Source of the DNA: Verrucomicrobiales bacterium
GTDB lineage: Bacteria; Verrucomicrobiota; Verrucomicrobiia; Verrucomicrobiales; DEV007
Reading direction: 5' to 3'
NCBI GenBank assembly: GCA_016795505.1
Contig: JAEUHH010000067.1
Coordinates: forward strand, 39,797-103,796
Length of the DNA stretch: 64,000 nt
Shown here one piece after another: positions 1 to 8,229 of the stretch. Both the position numbers and the translations under genes were made by a program. Within the stretch, counting starts at the first letter, position 1. Each line of letters starts with the position of its first letter. The notes under the pieces are model-generated. The model was given only the letters and a program-made list of their open reading frames with translations, did not search any database and had not been told where the DNA came from.

Positions 1-354
1 AATGGCACGGACAACGGCATGATGTTCTATGAGGGCTCCCCCATGGTGATCGTGGAAGGCCTGCTGAACCGCGTTGGCGGCGTCACGACCCGCAATGACA
101 ATGCCGTCTGGGCGACCAACTGGTATGGCGAAAAAGTTCTGCTCATTCGTGAGGGCGTGACCCAGTTCACCGTGGCGGGCCGCGTCCGCACCGTGAAAAG
201 CTTCAAGGTCATCAATCCCGTGCTCCTGTCGCCGACCCAGAAGCACAGCTACAACAACCTCGGCGAGATCGTCGCGGCGGTCAGTTTCACCGACCGCACC
301 CACGCGGTGATCAAGTTCAAGATGCCGGCTCCCGAGTACGGGCACGTCCGGTGA
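1..354 (+). CDS. C-terminal part of a secreted-type hypothetical protein (5' end outside window)
   Basis: The reading frame is open from the first base of the window, so the true start lies upstream. The visible 117 residues are rich in Gly, Val and aromatic residues, with short alternating hydrophobic stretches (for example FYEGSPMVIVEG and VWATNWYGEKVLLIREG). This looks like beta-repeat sequence, as in large exported repeat proteins of PVC bacteria. No catalytic motif is visible and the family was not identified. It ends 111 bases before the next gene on the same strand. A 14-bp perfect palindrome (406-419) lies in that gap but lacks a T-run, so it is not a convincing terminator. Confidence 0.6.
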   Translation, partial: NGTDNGMMFYEGSPMVIVEGLLNRVGGVTTRNDNAVWATNWYGEKVLLIREGVTQFTVAGRVRTVKSFKVINPVLLSPTQKHSYNNLGEIVAAVSFTDRTHAVIKFKMPAPEYGHVR

Positions 355-465
355 CCCGCACCCCGTCGGGTCTCGTGTGACGAGAAATCCCGTTTTCTGA
401 CGTTGCCACCCGCGGGTGGATGCGGTATCAGAAATGCGAAACTTTTCCCGAGACCCGAACACCCG

Positions 466-1152
466 ATGACACGCCCCAGCTTTTCTCTCCCGGCCCTGCT
501 GATCTTGGTGGGTCTCTGGCTCTGCGGCGCCTCCGCCGCGCAGGCACAGACGCTGGTGTATCGCATGGAGTTCCGCCAGGCATCCGGCAGCATTAATTTC
601 GAGATGTTCGACCAGGCCTACTTCGTCGTCGGCGGTCTGGGCGGCGAGGGCACCTTCATCTTCACCTACCGGGAGGATGGCCGGGATTTCTACCTGACTT
701 CCTCCGGCGGCGGCACCCTGTTTTTTGCGGTGCGGCCCGGTCAGGACAAGGCCGTGATTCGCGCCACGGCGGAAAATGCCACCGGTCAGTCGCATTACCT
801 CGCCGTCGGTGATCTCGACGGCCGTATCTCGGCCAATCTGCGCGGCCAGCGAGTCACCCTCGGCGTTTCGGAAAAGCTCACCGGCTGGGTGCTGGCGTCT
901 GATCCCGAGGAGGACGTAGAATTCACCGGCCCGGACAGCACGCTCGGCGTCGCTGGCTTTGCCACCCTGCGGGCGACGCTCGACCACGGTCGCACCCGCG
1001 ATGCGAACCGCGCCAATCTCGATGTCGCCGCCACCGTCGCCGCTCTGGAGACCGAGTTGGAGCGCAGCGGCTTCGAAAACGGCACGCCCGAAGGCGATGG
1101 GGGCGATGGAGAAGGCGAGGAGGAAGAAGCCTCTGCCCCGGTCGAGCCCTGA
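466..1152 (+). CDS. Exported hypothetical protein with acidic C-terminal tail
   Basis: This 228-residue protein starts at an ATG that directly precedes a clear signal peptide: a basic start, a hydrophobic core LPALLILVGLWLCG, and an Ala-rich cleavage region ending ASAAQAQ. An in-frame start 63 bases upstream would put a non-signal extension in front and was rejected. The mature part is beta-rich in composition (YFVVGGLGGEGTFIFTY). The last 25 residues are almost all Asp, Glu, Gly, Ser and Ala, an unstructured acidic tail. I do not recognise the family. It probably acts in the periplasm or at the cell surface. The next gene lies convergently 15 bases downstream. Confidence 0.75.
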   Translation: MTRPSFSLPALLILVGLWLCGASAAQAQTLVYRMEFRQASGSINFEMFDQAYFVVGGLGGEGTFIFTYREDGRDFYLTSSGGGTLFFAVRPGQDKAVIRATAENATGQSHYLAVGDLDGRISANLRGQRVTLGVSEKLTGWVLASDPEEDVEFTGPDSTLGVAGFATLRATLDHGRTRDANRANLDVAATVAALETELERSGFENGTPEGDGGDGEGEEEEASAPVEP

Positions 1153-1167
1153 GCGGGCGACGAGCGA

Positions 1168-1539
1168 TCAACCCTCGCGGTTGCGCATGAAGTCCGCCGT
1201 CTGGGCAAAAAAGCCGGCCAAAATCTCCCGCGACGGCTCGGGGACGCTCGTCTCATCCATCGCCGCGGCCATCAGTGCCAGCCAACGGTCGCGCTCGGCT
1301 TCGCCGATGGAAAACGGGAAATGCCGCATCCGCAGCCGCGGATGGCCCCGCTCTTCGATGTAGCGGGTCGGACCGCCGCAGCGGTAGATCAGAAAATCCC
1401 GCAGCCGCGCCTCGCTGCCCTCCCAATCGTCCGCCGGATACATCGGTCCGATCAGGTCATCGACCCGCACCCGGCGGTAAAACGCCGCGATCAGGGCTGT
1501 GATGCCGGCTTCGCCCAGTTGGTCAAAGACCTCTGTCAT
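1168..1539 (-). CDS. Truncated haemoglobin (2/2 globin, group II-like)
   Basis: At 123 residues the protein has the usual length of a bacterial truncated haemoglobin. It shows the helix-B FYRRV segment with a tyrosine at the likely B10 position, the GGP turn around residue 53, the proximal histidine in RHFPF (His73) and a tryptophan in DRWLALM at the likely G8 position. The Tyr B10/Trp G8 pair is typical of group II (TrHbO). Such proteins bind haem in the cytoplasm and are linked to oxygen, NO or peroxide chemistry. The start lies 3 bases after the stop of the DCC-family gene upstream, so the two are very probably one transcript with a redox theme. Confidence 0.9.
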   Translation of the reverse strand: MTEVFDQLGEAGITALIAAFYRRVRVDDLIGPMYPADDWEGSEARLRDFLIYRCGGPTRYIEERGHPRLRMRHFPFSIGEAERDRWLALMAAAMDETSVPEPSREILAGFFAQTADFMRNREG

Positions 1540-1542
1540 CGG

Positions 1543-1998
1543 TCAGGGCTGTGAGGATGGCTCCGCGGTCGATTCACCTTCGCGGGATCGTTGCGGCATC
1601 AGAGCGCAGGCGCCCTGGCAGCCGAAGAGGCGGCTGAAGACGAGCCGGTGGCGGCTGACGAAGCGGTAGATTGCCTCGGCCACCCAGATCACGCCCGGCA
1701 GCCAGAGAAACAGCGCCACCGGCACCAGCAGCGGCATCCGCAGGCCGAGGAAGCGGATCGCGCGGGCACCGCGATGGATGCGGCCCGCCGGCGTCACGCA
1801 GTGGATCGCCTCCATCAGGTCCTCCCGCGTCAGATGCGGCGCGATCTGGCCGGCTCGCTCGCTGGAGATCGGGACGAAGCGTACCCGGTCGAACCAGTCG
1901 AGCCAGGTCAGCGATTTCATCTGAAAGGTGCAGAGCGGGCAGTCGCTGTCATAGAGCACCACGTGGTGCCCGGTCGCGGGGGCGGGGGAGTCGTTCAC
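1543..1998 (-). CDS. DCC-family thiol-disulfide oxidoreductase-like protein (DUF393)
   Basis: The protein carries the DUF393/DCC motif near its N-terminus (VVLYDSDCPLC, a CxxC preceded by Asp), followed by a hydrophobic segment LLVPVALFLWLPGVIWV and basic Arg/His stretches, as is usual for this family. I chose the GTG at 1998, which leaves about 17 residues before the motif. The open frame runs on to 2196, but that extension is encoded by the palindromic repeat block and is unlikely to be translated. The gene is immediately upstream of the truncated haemoglobin gene. DCC proteins are thought to be thioredoxin-like; the substrate is unknown. Confidence 0.75.
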   Translation of the reverse strand: MNDSPAPATGHHVVLYDSDCPLCTFQMKSLTWLDWFDRVRFVPISSERAGQIAPHLTREDLMEAIHCVTPAGRIHRGARAIRFLGLRMPLLVPVALFLWLPGVIWVAEAIYRFVSRHRLVFSRLFGCQGACALMPQRSREGESTAEPSSQP

Positions 1999-2141
1999 GT
2001 CCCGAGCGTCGTGCCAAAGCCGGGCGGGGTCAATCGGCGAAGCCCGATCCGATCCGTCCCGGACCGGCGGGCCGTCTCGATCGAGAATTGCGGTGAATGG
2101 CGATGGATCCGCATCTTTGATTTCAGGCGAGCAAAAACATC

Positions 2142-2373
2142 GAGCCGGAGGCTCGACGGAAATAAGCCGATGGCGACAGCCACCGGAAACCTCCAAGAAA
2201 AAAACGAGCGCCCCGGAGGGGCGCCAGCAAGAGGACGCCGGACCTGTGTCTGTCCCGGAAATTGGCTGTCCGATGTGGACGCCACTCCGCCGCCCCTGCC
2301 GGGGCGGTCTGGTGAGGGCGGGTGGAAATCGGTGGCTGTCGCCACCGGCTCATTTCCGCGGAGCCTCCGGCTC
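2142..2373. repeat. REP/BIME-like block with 44-bp inverted arms
   Basis: Two arms of about 44 bases (2142-2185 and 2330-2373) are inverted copies of each other with only a few mismatches. Each arm itself contains short palindromes (GGAGCCTCCGGCTCC type and a CGGTGGCTGTCGCCACCG-type segment). Between them lie two more perfect or near-perfect palindromes, at 2208-2224 and 2290-2307, both GC-only. This is the organisation of a composite repetitive extragenic palindrome. It sits between the DCC gene and the 4-TM gene, both on the minus strand, and could fold into strong RNA hairpins in either direction. Confidence 0.8.
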
Positions 2374-2455
2374 CGACTTCGGGCGGAAGTCACCAAGGGC
2401 GGAATTGAAAGCGAAACCAACTACGTTGTCGCCTCACATGGCTGGCACCACTTCT

Positions 2456-2500
2456 CCGATCAGACCCTGTCTGGTCGGAGAGGCAACCCTGTCTGATCGG
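2456..2500 (-). repeat. 45-bp tandem-hairpin element, copy A
   Basis: Read on the minus strand this is two tandem units of CCGAT(C/G)NRACAGGGT followed by a short arm such as CTGATCGG. The second unit folds perfectly: CCGACCAGA or CCGATCAGA arms pair with TCTGATCGG around the CAGGG loop. It lies 18 bases after the stop of the 4-TM gene. The same element recurs near 8162, 16177, 19036, 26404, 32653, 47463 and 63830. Confidence 0.85.
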
Positions 2501-2518
2501 AATGCTGTGCCGCAAAAA

Positions 2519-2920
2519 TCAACCCTGAGCCGGAGCGGTCTCGGCGGCGGGAGCGACTTTGGGGATGCTGAAGCCGTACTTCCAAGTCAGACCCAGATAG
2601 GCCGCCACGAAGCCAAGGGCGAGGGCGGTGACGATGGCGCCGCGGGGAGAGACACGGCCACGCTTGGCGACGGCGAGCAGGGCGCCGAGGATGAGGAAAA
2701 TGACGAGTTTGACGATGATCCAAGCCGGAAAGCCGATGCCCATCTTGCCCGTCATGCCGAAACCGGAGACCAGCAGCAGCAGCAGACCGACGCCGTGGAG
2801 GATGCCGACCATTTTGGCCCGCGGGGCATTCGCTGCGCCGTAGGTGAGGAATCCGCCGATGCCGGTGAACAGGGTGATCAGGCCGATGACGTGGATGATT
2901 TTGTAGAATTCGGGAGACAT
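2519..2920 (-). CDS. Four-helix inner-membrane protein of unknown function
   Basis: This 133-residue protein is almost entirely membrane. Hydrophobic segments are visible at about residues 8-28 (VIGLITLFTGIGGFLTYGA), 36-56 (MVGILHGVGLLLLLVSGFGM), 64-85 (FPAWIIVKLVIFLILGALLAV) and 93-112 (GAIVTALALGFVAAYLG). The C-terminal tail is short and Ala/Pro-rich. A histidine sits at the start of helix 1 (KIIHVIG) and another in helix 2 (ILHGVG), which could in principle ligate haem or metal; that is only an inference. It has no close operon partner. The 45-bp element A follows its stop codon. Confidence 0.8.
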   Translation of the reverse strand: MSPEFYKIIHVIGLITLFTGIGGFLTYGAANAPRAKMVGILHGVGLLLLLVSGFGMTGKMGIGFPAWIIVKLVIFLILGALLAVAKRGRVSPRGAIVTALALGFVAAYLGLTWKYGFSIPKVAPAAETAPAQG

Positions 2921-3118
2921 GGTGGGTGGGTGGATGAGCGGGTTGGAAACGCTGGGAGTCGGCTGTCAGCGTAGCCGAGGGCGGGGGATAGAAAAGGCGG
3001 AATTTGCAGGGCGTTTCTGCGTCGCGAAATATTCAGAAATGCGAATTTTAGCAGAAAAGAATTGCAATTATGATTTTTGTAACAAAGATCAGAGAGGTGG
3101 CTTTGCTGCCTTTTGACC

Positions 3119-3904
3119 ATGAAAACGCACTTAACTCTGTTTTTTGGCTCTTCCGGCTTCGCCGTTCTGGCGGCGGTCGGTTGCGGCCTGCTTTCGCCGG
3201 TTTCGACCGGTTTGGCGGCCTCTGGAGCGACGGCGACGTCGCTCGTGGAGGAGGATTTTTCCGCAGTCGTCCTGACGGAGGCGGCGACGCTGAATGATCT
3301 GGTGCGACGCCTGCCCATTCTCTCGCGGGCGCACGAGGAGGATCTCGCCGGGCTGAGCGCGATCCAGGAGACGATGCTGCTGCACGAACGGCGGATGCGC
3401 GGCGAGGGGCTGCCGGGGGATTTTCCGGCGCGGTTTTCCGATCTCTACTCGAGCATCGTCACGGCGATCGTGGATGATCGGGTGACGATGGCCTACGGGC
3501 GCGAGTTGCTCACGCTGCACCGGCAATTGATCGACCGGGCCTGCGGTTGGCAGGCGCGCGGGGCGCGGGACGCCGACTATGCGGCGCTGATCCTGGAGGC
3601 GATCGCCGAGGTGAAGACGGAGCTGCTGTCGCAGTCCGAGCCGCTGGCGGTGGTGCCGGATTGTGTGCGGACGCCGGTCGTGAAGGGCCATCTGCTCTGG
3701 ATCGAGGAACTGCTGGTGGCCGACTGTCACTGCCGGGTGCTGAGCCGGGGCGAGTCGGGCGCGCTGCGGCTGATGGCGCAGCGGATCGAGCGGTTCTCCG
3801 GTTACTACAAGCGCGACCTGCACCTGACCCGGATCGAGCGGGCGAACCTGCACGAGCGGCTGATCGAGTTGAATCGCGAGCTGATCGACGCGCTGCGCCG
3901 CTGA
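3119..3904 (+). CDS. Exported helical hypothetical protein
   Basis: The chosen ATG gives 261 residues starting MKTHLTLFF, with a hydrophobic segment (GFAVLAAVGCGLLS) that fits a signal peptide. A TTG two codons upstream is in frame and cannot be excluded. The mature part is rich in Glu, Arg and Leu and looks alpha-helical (for example a long helix around RMRGEGLPGDFPARFSDLYS, and a C-terminal helix ending IELNRELIDALRR). It has four or five cysteines in the middle (WIEELLVADCHCRVL). The family was not recognised. The AT-rich 3000-3110 stretch upstream is a plausible promoter region. The paralogous secreted pair follows after 120 bases on the same strand. Confidence 0.7.
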   Translation: MKTHLTLFFGSSGFAVLAAVGCGLLSPVSTGLAASGATATSLVEEDFSAVVLTEAATLNDLVRRLPILSRAHEEDLAGLSAIQETMLLHERRMRGEGLPGDFPARFSDLYSSIVTAIVDDRVTMAYGRELLTLHRQLIDRACGWQARGARDADYAALILEAIAEVKTELLSQSEPLAVVPDCVRTPVVKGHLLWIEELLVADCHCRVLSRGESGALRLMAQRIERFSGYYKRDLHLTRIERANLHERLIELNRELIDALRR

Positions 3905-4024
3905 GCGATCTGGCAAACCGCGGCAGCCCTTGGAGCCGCGTCAATTCGGCGCGATCGGGGGCTGGTCACGGGCCGGGCGTGGGGTTTTCTTTGCGATTCG
4001 GCGGCGATTGCCGTAGTTCTCACC

Positions 4025-6004
4025 GTGACTCCACGCTTTTCGGCTTTTTCCTCAATGATTGTCCGCGGATCGGCGCTGGCATGGCTGGCGTGTGGTCTGG
4101 TCGGGCCGATGGGCGCGGCGGGTCAGCAAGCCGGCAGTCCGGAGCCAGTGCGCCTGGAGACGATCCCGGCGAATTTCGAGCTGTGGCAGGATGCGCAGGG
4201 GTTTCTCTGGCAACTGAGCCGTCAGGGCACGCTGGGCTCGGCCGAGGCATCGTATTTCCAGGCCGCGATGGCTTTGTTCGTCAAAGGCGAGGCGTTTGCG
4301 CCCATCGACGGGTTGCGTCCGGATGGCGGATCGGCGACGGAGGCCGGTGCCACGGTGATCCTGGGCCAGACCATGGGCGGGATGAAGGTGGCGCGCGAGT
4401 TCTGGTTCGACCGCGAGCGGGCTGGCGTGCGGGTGTTGGACACCTTTGAAAACACCGGCGCGCGCCGGGAATCGATCCGGGTGGAACTGCGCACGTCGTT
4501 CCAGAATCCCTGGCAGGATCTCCATGGCACGAGTGGGCGCATTTTGGGCGCGGATTCCGACGACGGGCTGGGAGATCGGGACTTCGGCGCCGTGGTGAAG
4601 TTCAGCCCGGCCGAAGGGCGGCATGACACGCTGTTCGTCGCCTGCGGGGAGCGCGATGCGGCCCGGCCGGCGGTCTCCTATTCGTCGAATCTGCGCGAGG
4701 TGACTTTTGCCTACGATCTGGACATCGAGCCGGGGCAGCGCGCCTCGCTGCTGCATTGGATCGTGCAGCGGAATCTCCAGATGCCTGCGGATGCCGTGGA
4801 GGCGCTGAGACCATTTTACCAAAGGCGTCAGTTGATCGATCCGCGGGTGCCGGAGGCGCTGGTGGCCGGGGTGCGAAATTTCGACAAGCCGTCGTTTCCC
4901 GCCGCGGGCGAGCGGTCGGCGGCGCTGGAGGCTCTCGTCAGTCTGAATGCGGCCATTGAACCCCTCGGGTTGGCGCGCCGGGCCGATGACCTGCTCTGGA
5001 TCACAGCCGACAATCAGCTTTCCGGCACGGCGAATCCCGCGGCGACGCTAACTGTAAAAACTCAGCTCGGTGAGCGAAAAGCCGGCCTCGGGGAGGTGGC
5101 GGCGATCCAGGGAGGTGCCGGCGTGGGCCGGGTGCCGCGGGTGTTTCTGCGCGATGGCCGGGTCTGGGCGGGCGAGATCGTGGCGGAAAAACTGTCGATG
5201 AAGACCGCGGAAGGCTGGGAGGTCGAGGAGATGAAGCCGGCGGAAATTTCCCTGCTGCTGCTGCGGGTGGGCAAGGCGGATGGCGTTGCCCATGAGAAAG
5301 CCGGCCTCATGCTCGAACTGCGCTCCGGCGATGTGCTGTCGGTCGACGCCGAGTCCGCCCGGTCGACCCGGCTGGCGCTCGCGACTCCGTGGGGCGAGAC
5401 CGGCGCGGCTCTGGGTGAGATTCGCGCCCTGGCTTACCTCAGCGGGCAGTCAATGGCGCCCCGCTATCGGGTCTGGCGGTCCGACGGGGCGGTGCTGACG
5501 GCTTTCCTGGGTGGTGAACCGCTGTCGTTGCAGGAATCCGGCGGCGGGGCGGTCGAAGTCGCACCGAATGGCATCGCTGCGGCCTGGCTGCCGGGCGGCG
5601 CGCTGGCGGCCGTCTCCGGCGACCTCGCCGACGAGTGGTATGAATGGGACGATGTCCGCGCCGCGCTGGGACCGGATGCGTTGCCCGAAGCGGCTGTGCT
5701 GCTGGCCGGGAACAACGTGTTGCCCGGCGAATGGGTCGCCGGGACGCTGAATCTTGTCACCGGGGCGGCCGTGACGCCGATCGCCGCCGCTGAGATCGTG
5801 GCCATGCGTCGCTCGATCGATTCCGACTCCGACACGGAGCCGCTTTTCGAAGTCGAGTTGAGCGGTGGCGAGGTGCTGACGGGCCGCTGGCGGGAGCCGG
5901 TGCTGGCTTTCCGCTCTGACGATCGCGAGTGGCGGGTGCCCGTGTCGCAGGTGATGGCCAGCCGTCGTGCCGGGACGCCGGCCGCCGAAACGAAAAGCCA
6001 ATGA
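4025..6004 (+). CDS. Large exported beta-rich protein, paralogue 1
   Basis: This 659-residue protein starts with GTG at 4025; an in-frame ATG at 4055 would give a tighter signal peptide (MIVRGSALAWLACGLVG) and is a good alternative. The N-terminal third resembles the following gene in pattern (FLWQLSRQGTLG here, WNIEQNGTLG there). The rest carries recurring small beta motifs of the type FLRDGRVWAGEIVAE and VELSGGEVLTGRW, also shared with the next gene. No enzymatic motif is seen. The stop overlaps the start of the paralogue (ATGA), so the two are co-translated. The repeated xDG-x3-G motif suggests binding modules, but the ligand cannot be read from the sequence. Confidence 0.8.
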   Translation: MTPRFSAFSSMIVRGSALAWLACGLVGPMGAAGQQAGSPEPVRLETIPANFELWQDAQGFLWQLSRQGTLGSAEASYFQAAMALFVKGEAFAPIDGLRPDGGSATEAGATVILGQTMGGMKVAREFWFDRERAGVRVLDTFENTGARRESIRVELRTSFQNPWQDLHGTSGRILGADSDDGLGDRDFGAVVKFSPAEGRHDTLFVACGERDAARPAVSYSSNLREVTFAYDLDIEPGQRASLLHWIVQRNLQMPADAVEALRPFYQRRQLIDPRVPEALVAGVRNFDKPSFPAAGERSAALEALVSLNAAIEPLGLARRADDLLWITADNQLSGTANPAATLTVKTQLGERKAGLGEVAAIQGGAGVGRVPRVFLRDGRVWAGEIVAEKLSMKTAEGWEVEEMKPAEISLLLLRVGKADGVAHEKAGLMLELRSGDVLSVDAESARSTRLALATPWGETGAALGEIRALAYLSGQSMAPRYRVWRSDGAVLTAFLGGEPLSLQESGGGAVEVAPNGIAAAWLPGGALAAVSGDLADEWYEWDDVRAALGPDALPEAAVLLAGNNVLPGEWVAGTLNLVTGAAVTPIAAAEIVAMRRSIDSDSDTEPLFEVELSGGEVLTGRWREPVLAFRSDDREWRVPVSQVMASRRAGTPAAETKSQ

Positions 6005-8151
6005 TGAGCGCCCGTATCTCTCTTTTTGCCAATTCTTCGCGGCCCGGCTCCGTCATCGTGGCCGTGGTGGCCCTGTTGTGGTCCGGAGGCCGTCCCGATG
6101 CCGCCGCCCAGACCGGCGGGCTCCAGCAATGGACTCCGCAGGCCGATCCCACCGCCATGGCGGGTGCGCCCGGCAGTGTGCGCAGCGAGCGGCTGGTCCC
6201 GGCGGCCATGAACGTGGTGACCGACAAGCTGGGCAACAGTTGGAACATCGAGCAGAACGGCACCCTGGGCCGTGTGGGAAATTCGATGATCAACAGCGGG
6301 CTGACCCTGCTGATCAACAATCAGCAGTTCTACGCCAGCCAGCCGATGATGACCGCCGACGGCAGCGAATACGTCCTGCCGAGTCGGATGGGCAGCTTCG
6401 TGCCCGGCCTGCATGTGCTGCGCCGCATCCGGTCGATGGACCGCGAGGGCGCCCTGCGATACCTGGAAGTGCTGACCAATGGCAACAGCAATCCGCTGAC
6501 TCTCAGCGTGGTGTTGCGCACGAATTTTTCCGGCAACTACAAGACCTACCTGACCGATCAGGGAAACAGCGGCGTGGTCACGCTGGGGCCGCGGGAAGGG
6601 GCGGTCCTCGTCACGCCGGGCTCGAATCAGTCGAATCGCGCTTTCTTGTTCACCCTCTCCGCACAGAAAAGCGCGGTGAAGCCGGCGATCACGAGCCAGA
6701 ACAAATACGGGCTGACCTTTCAATACAATCTCACCATTCCGCCGGGCCAGACGGTGGCCATCGCCCACGCGGTCGCCCAGGTGCCGGTGCCGCGGGAGTT
6801 CGACCGGCAAACGCTGGCCCGAGTTTTCCGCCCCGTCGCGCTGGACCGGCTCGCCGCCACCCTGCCGAGGGAGCTGAGACCGCTGGTGGTCAACGGCGAT
6901 GCCGGTGGCGCGCTGGCGGGCGGGGCAAGCCTGACGATCTCTCCATTGAAAAGCCTGGGCGTGGAGAGGGGACGTTCCGACATTCTCGCCATGGGTGACC
7001 GCACCCGGCTGGTGGGCTCGGCTTCGGCCGCCCGGCTTTCGGTGACGGGTCCGTACGGGCAGGCCGAGGTGCCTTTCGAGCAGGTCGCGGCGATCGCCGG
7101 TGGTCACGGTGGGCGCCGGGACGGGGCGCGGCTTTATCTGCGGGATGGCCAGGTGCTGTCCGGCGAGGTCGCGGCTGAGGATATGCGTTTTGCCATGTCG
7201 AGCGGCGGTCGGATGAATCTCCAGATCGAGTCGCTCGATCGTCTGCTGCTGGCCAAAGCCGACACCGATGACCAATGGACGGCCGAGACCGTGGCCATGA
7301 TCGAGACCCACACCGGCGACCGGCTGGCGGTGAAGGCTGCGGCGGACGCCCCGGTCGCGCTGCGCGGGATGACGCCGTGGGGGGCGCTGGAGTTCACCCT
7401 CGATGATATTCTCTGGCTCGCGCCGGTGGAGGACGAGCCGGTGGGGCACTACGTGGAATTCAAAAACGGCCTGCGCTGCCTCGTGTTCCTGACCGGCCAG
7501 ACCCTGGCGGTGGAGAATCCGGTATTCGGCGCCTGTGAGCTGGATCTGGCTCGCGTGCGTCTGATCGCCACACGCGCCGCGCGGGATGGTGGGGAAACGG
7601 CGACGGAAGGAGCCGGCGAACGGCCCAAAGCCGCCTCCGCCCTGCTGCCGGAGTTGGTGGCCGCCGGCGGGCAGCGGCTCCTCGGTTCCGTGGTCGGCGA
7701 GTCGCTCTCGGTGCTCACGCCGACGGGCCTGGTGTCCGTGGCGCCGGTGGAGATTCGCAGGATGACGAATCTCACTGCCGCTGACGGTGAGACGGCCGAC
7801 GCCTCAGGGCCGCGTTTCCGACTGGAACTGTGGGGCGGTGGCGTGATGGACGGCTATCTGGCCGACCGCGAGTTGGTTCTCGAGGTGCGCGGCCAAAATT
7901 GGCGCGTGCCGCTCGGCGACGTGCGGGAAATGGTGACGCCGGTGCCGCGCCTGACGGACGAGGCTCAGCAGCAGATCGCCCGGCTCATCGGCGAATTGGG
8001 CGCGGACGCCTGGCAGACGCGGGAGAAAGCCACCGAGGAGCTCCGCGATTTCGGATTTGTCGCGCAGGCCATTTTGCGGGAGGAACTCAAGGCCAACCCC
8101 GATCCCGAGGTGCGGCGTCGTCTGGAGCGGATTCTGGCGGGGATCGAGTGA
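6001..8151 (+). CDS. Large exported beta-rich protein, paralogue 2, with C-terminal HEAT-like segment
   Basis: The start ATG overlaps the stop of the preceding gene (ATGA); an extra ATG lies one codon later. The 716-residue product has a signal peptide (SVIVAVVALLWSGG) and then parallels paralogue 1: YLRDGQVLSGEVAAED and LELWGGGVMDGYLADREL correspond to similar segments there. The last 65 residues (IARLIGELGADAWQTREKA onward, ending PDPEVRRRLERILAG) form a helical segment typical of PVC HEAT-like tails, which paralogue 1 lacks. So this is a tandem duplication in which one copy gained or the other lost a helical module. The protein is likely periplasmic or surface-bound; its function is unknown. 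Confidence 0.8.
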   Translation: MMSARISLFANSSRPGSVIVAVVALLWSGGRPDAAAQTGGLQQWTPQADPTAMAGAPGSVRSERLVPAAMNVVTDKLGNSWNIEQNGTLGRVGNSMINSGLTLLINNQQFYASQPMMTADGSEYVLPSRMGSFVPGLHVLRRIRSMDREGALRYLEVLTNGNSNPLTLSVVLRTNFSGNYKTYLTDQGNSGVVTLGPREGAVLVTPGSNQSNRAFLFTLSAQKSAVKPAITSQNKYGLTFQYNLTIPPGQTVAIAHAVAQVPVPREFDRQTLARVFRPVALDRLAATLPRELRPLVVNGDAGGALAGGASLTISPLKSLGVERGRSDILAMGDRTRLVGSASAARLSVTGPYGQAEVPFEQVAAIAGGHGGRRDGARLYLRDGQVLSGEVAAEDMRFAMSSGGRMNLQIESLDRLLLAKADTDDQWTAETVAMIETHTGDRLAVKAAADAPVALRGMTPWGALEFTLDDILWLAPVEDEPVGHYVEFKNGLRCLVFLTGQTLAVENPVFGACELDLARVRLIATRAARDGGETATEGAGERPKAASALLPELVAAGGQRLLGSVVGESLSVLTPTGLVSVAPVEIRRMTNLTAADGETADASGPRFRLELWGGGVMDGYLADRELVLEVRGQNWRVPLGDVREMVTPVPRLTDEAQQQIARLIGELGADAWQTREKATEELRDFGFVAQAILREELKANPDPEVRRRLERILAGIE

Positions 8152-8161
8152 GGCCCGGTTT

Positions 8162-8206
8162 CCGATGAGACAGGGTAGCATCTCCGATGCAACAGGGTTG
8201 CATCGG
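8162..8206 (+). repeat. 45-bp tandem-hairpin element, copy B
   Basis: Two tandem units (CCGATGAGACAGGGT and CCGATGCAACAGGGT, each with its closing arm) lie between two convergent genes, 10 bases after one stop and 23 bases from the other. The position would suit a bidirectional terminator, but neither side has a T-run. Confidence 0.85.
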
Positions 8207-8229
8207 AATCGAGCCGGCAGCTGCGGGGC

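Noticed and set aside
1999..2196. N-terminal extension of the DCC-family protein
   Set aside because: The extension is encoded by the composite palindrome, has no family features and would precede the DUF393 motif by about 80 residues.
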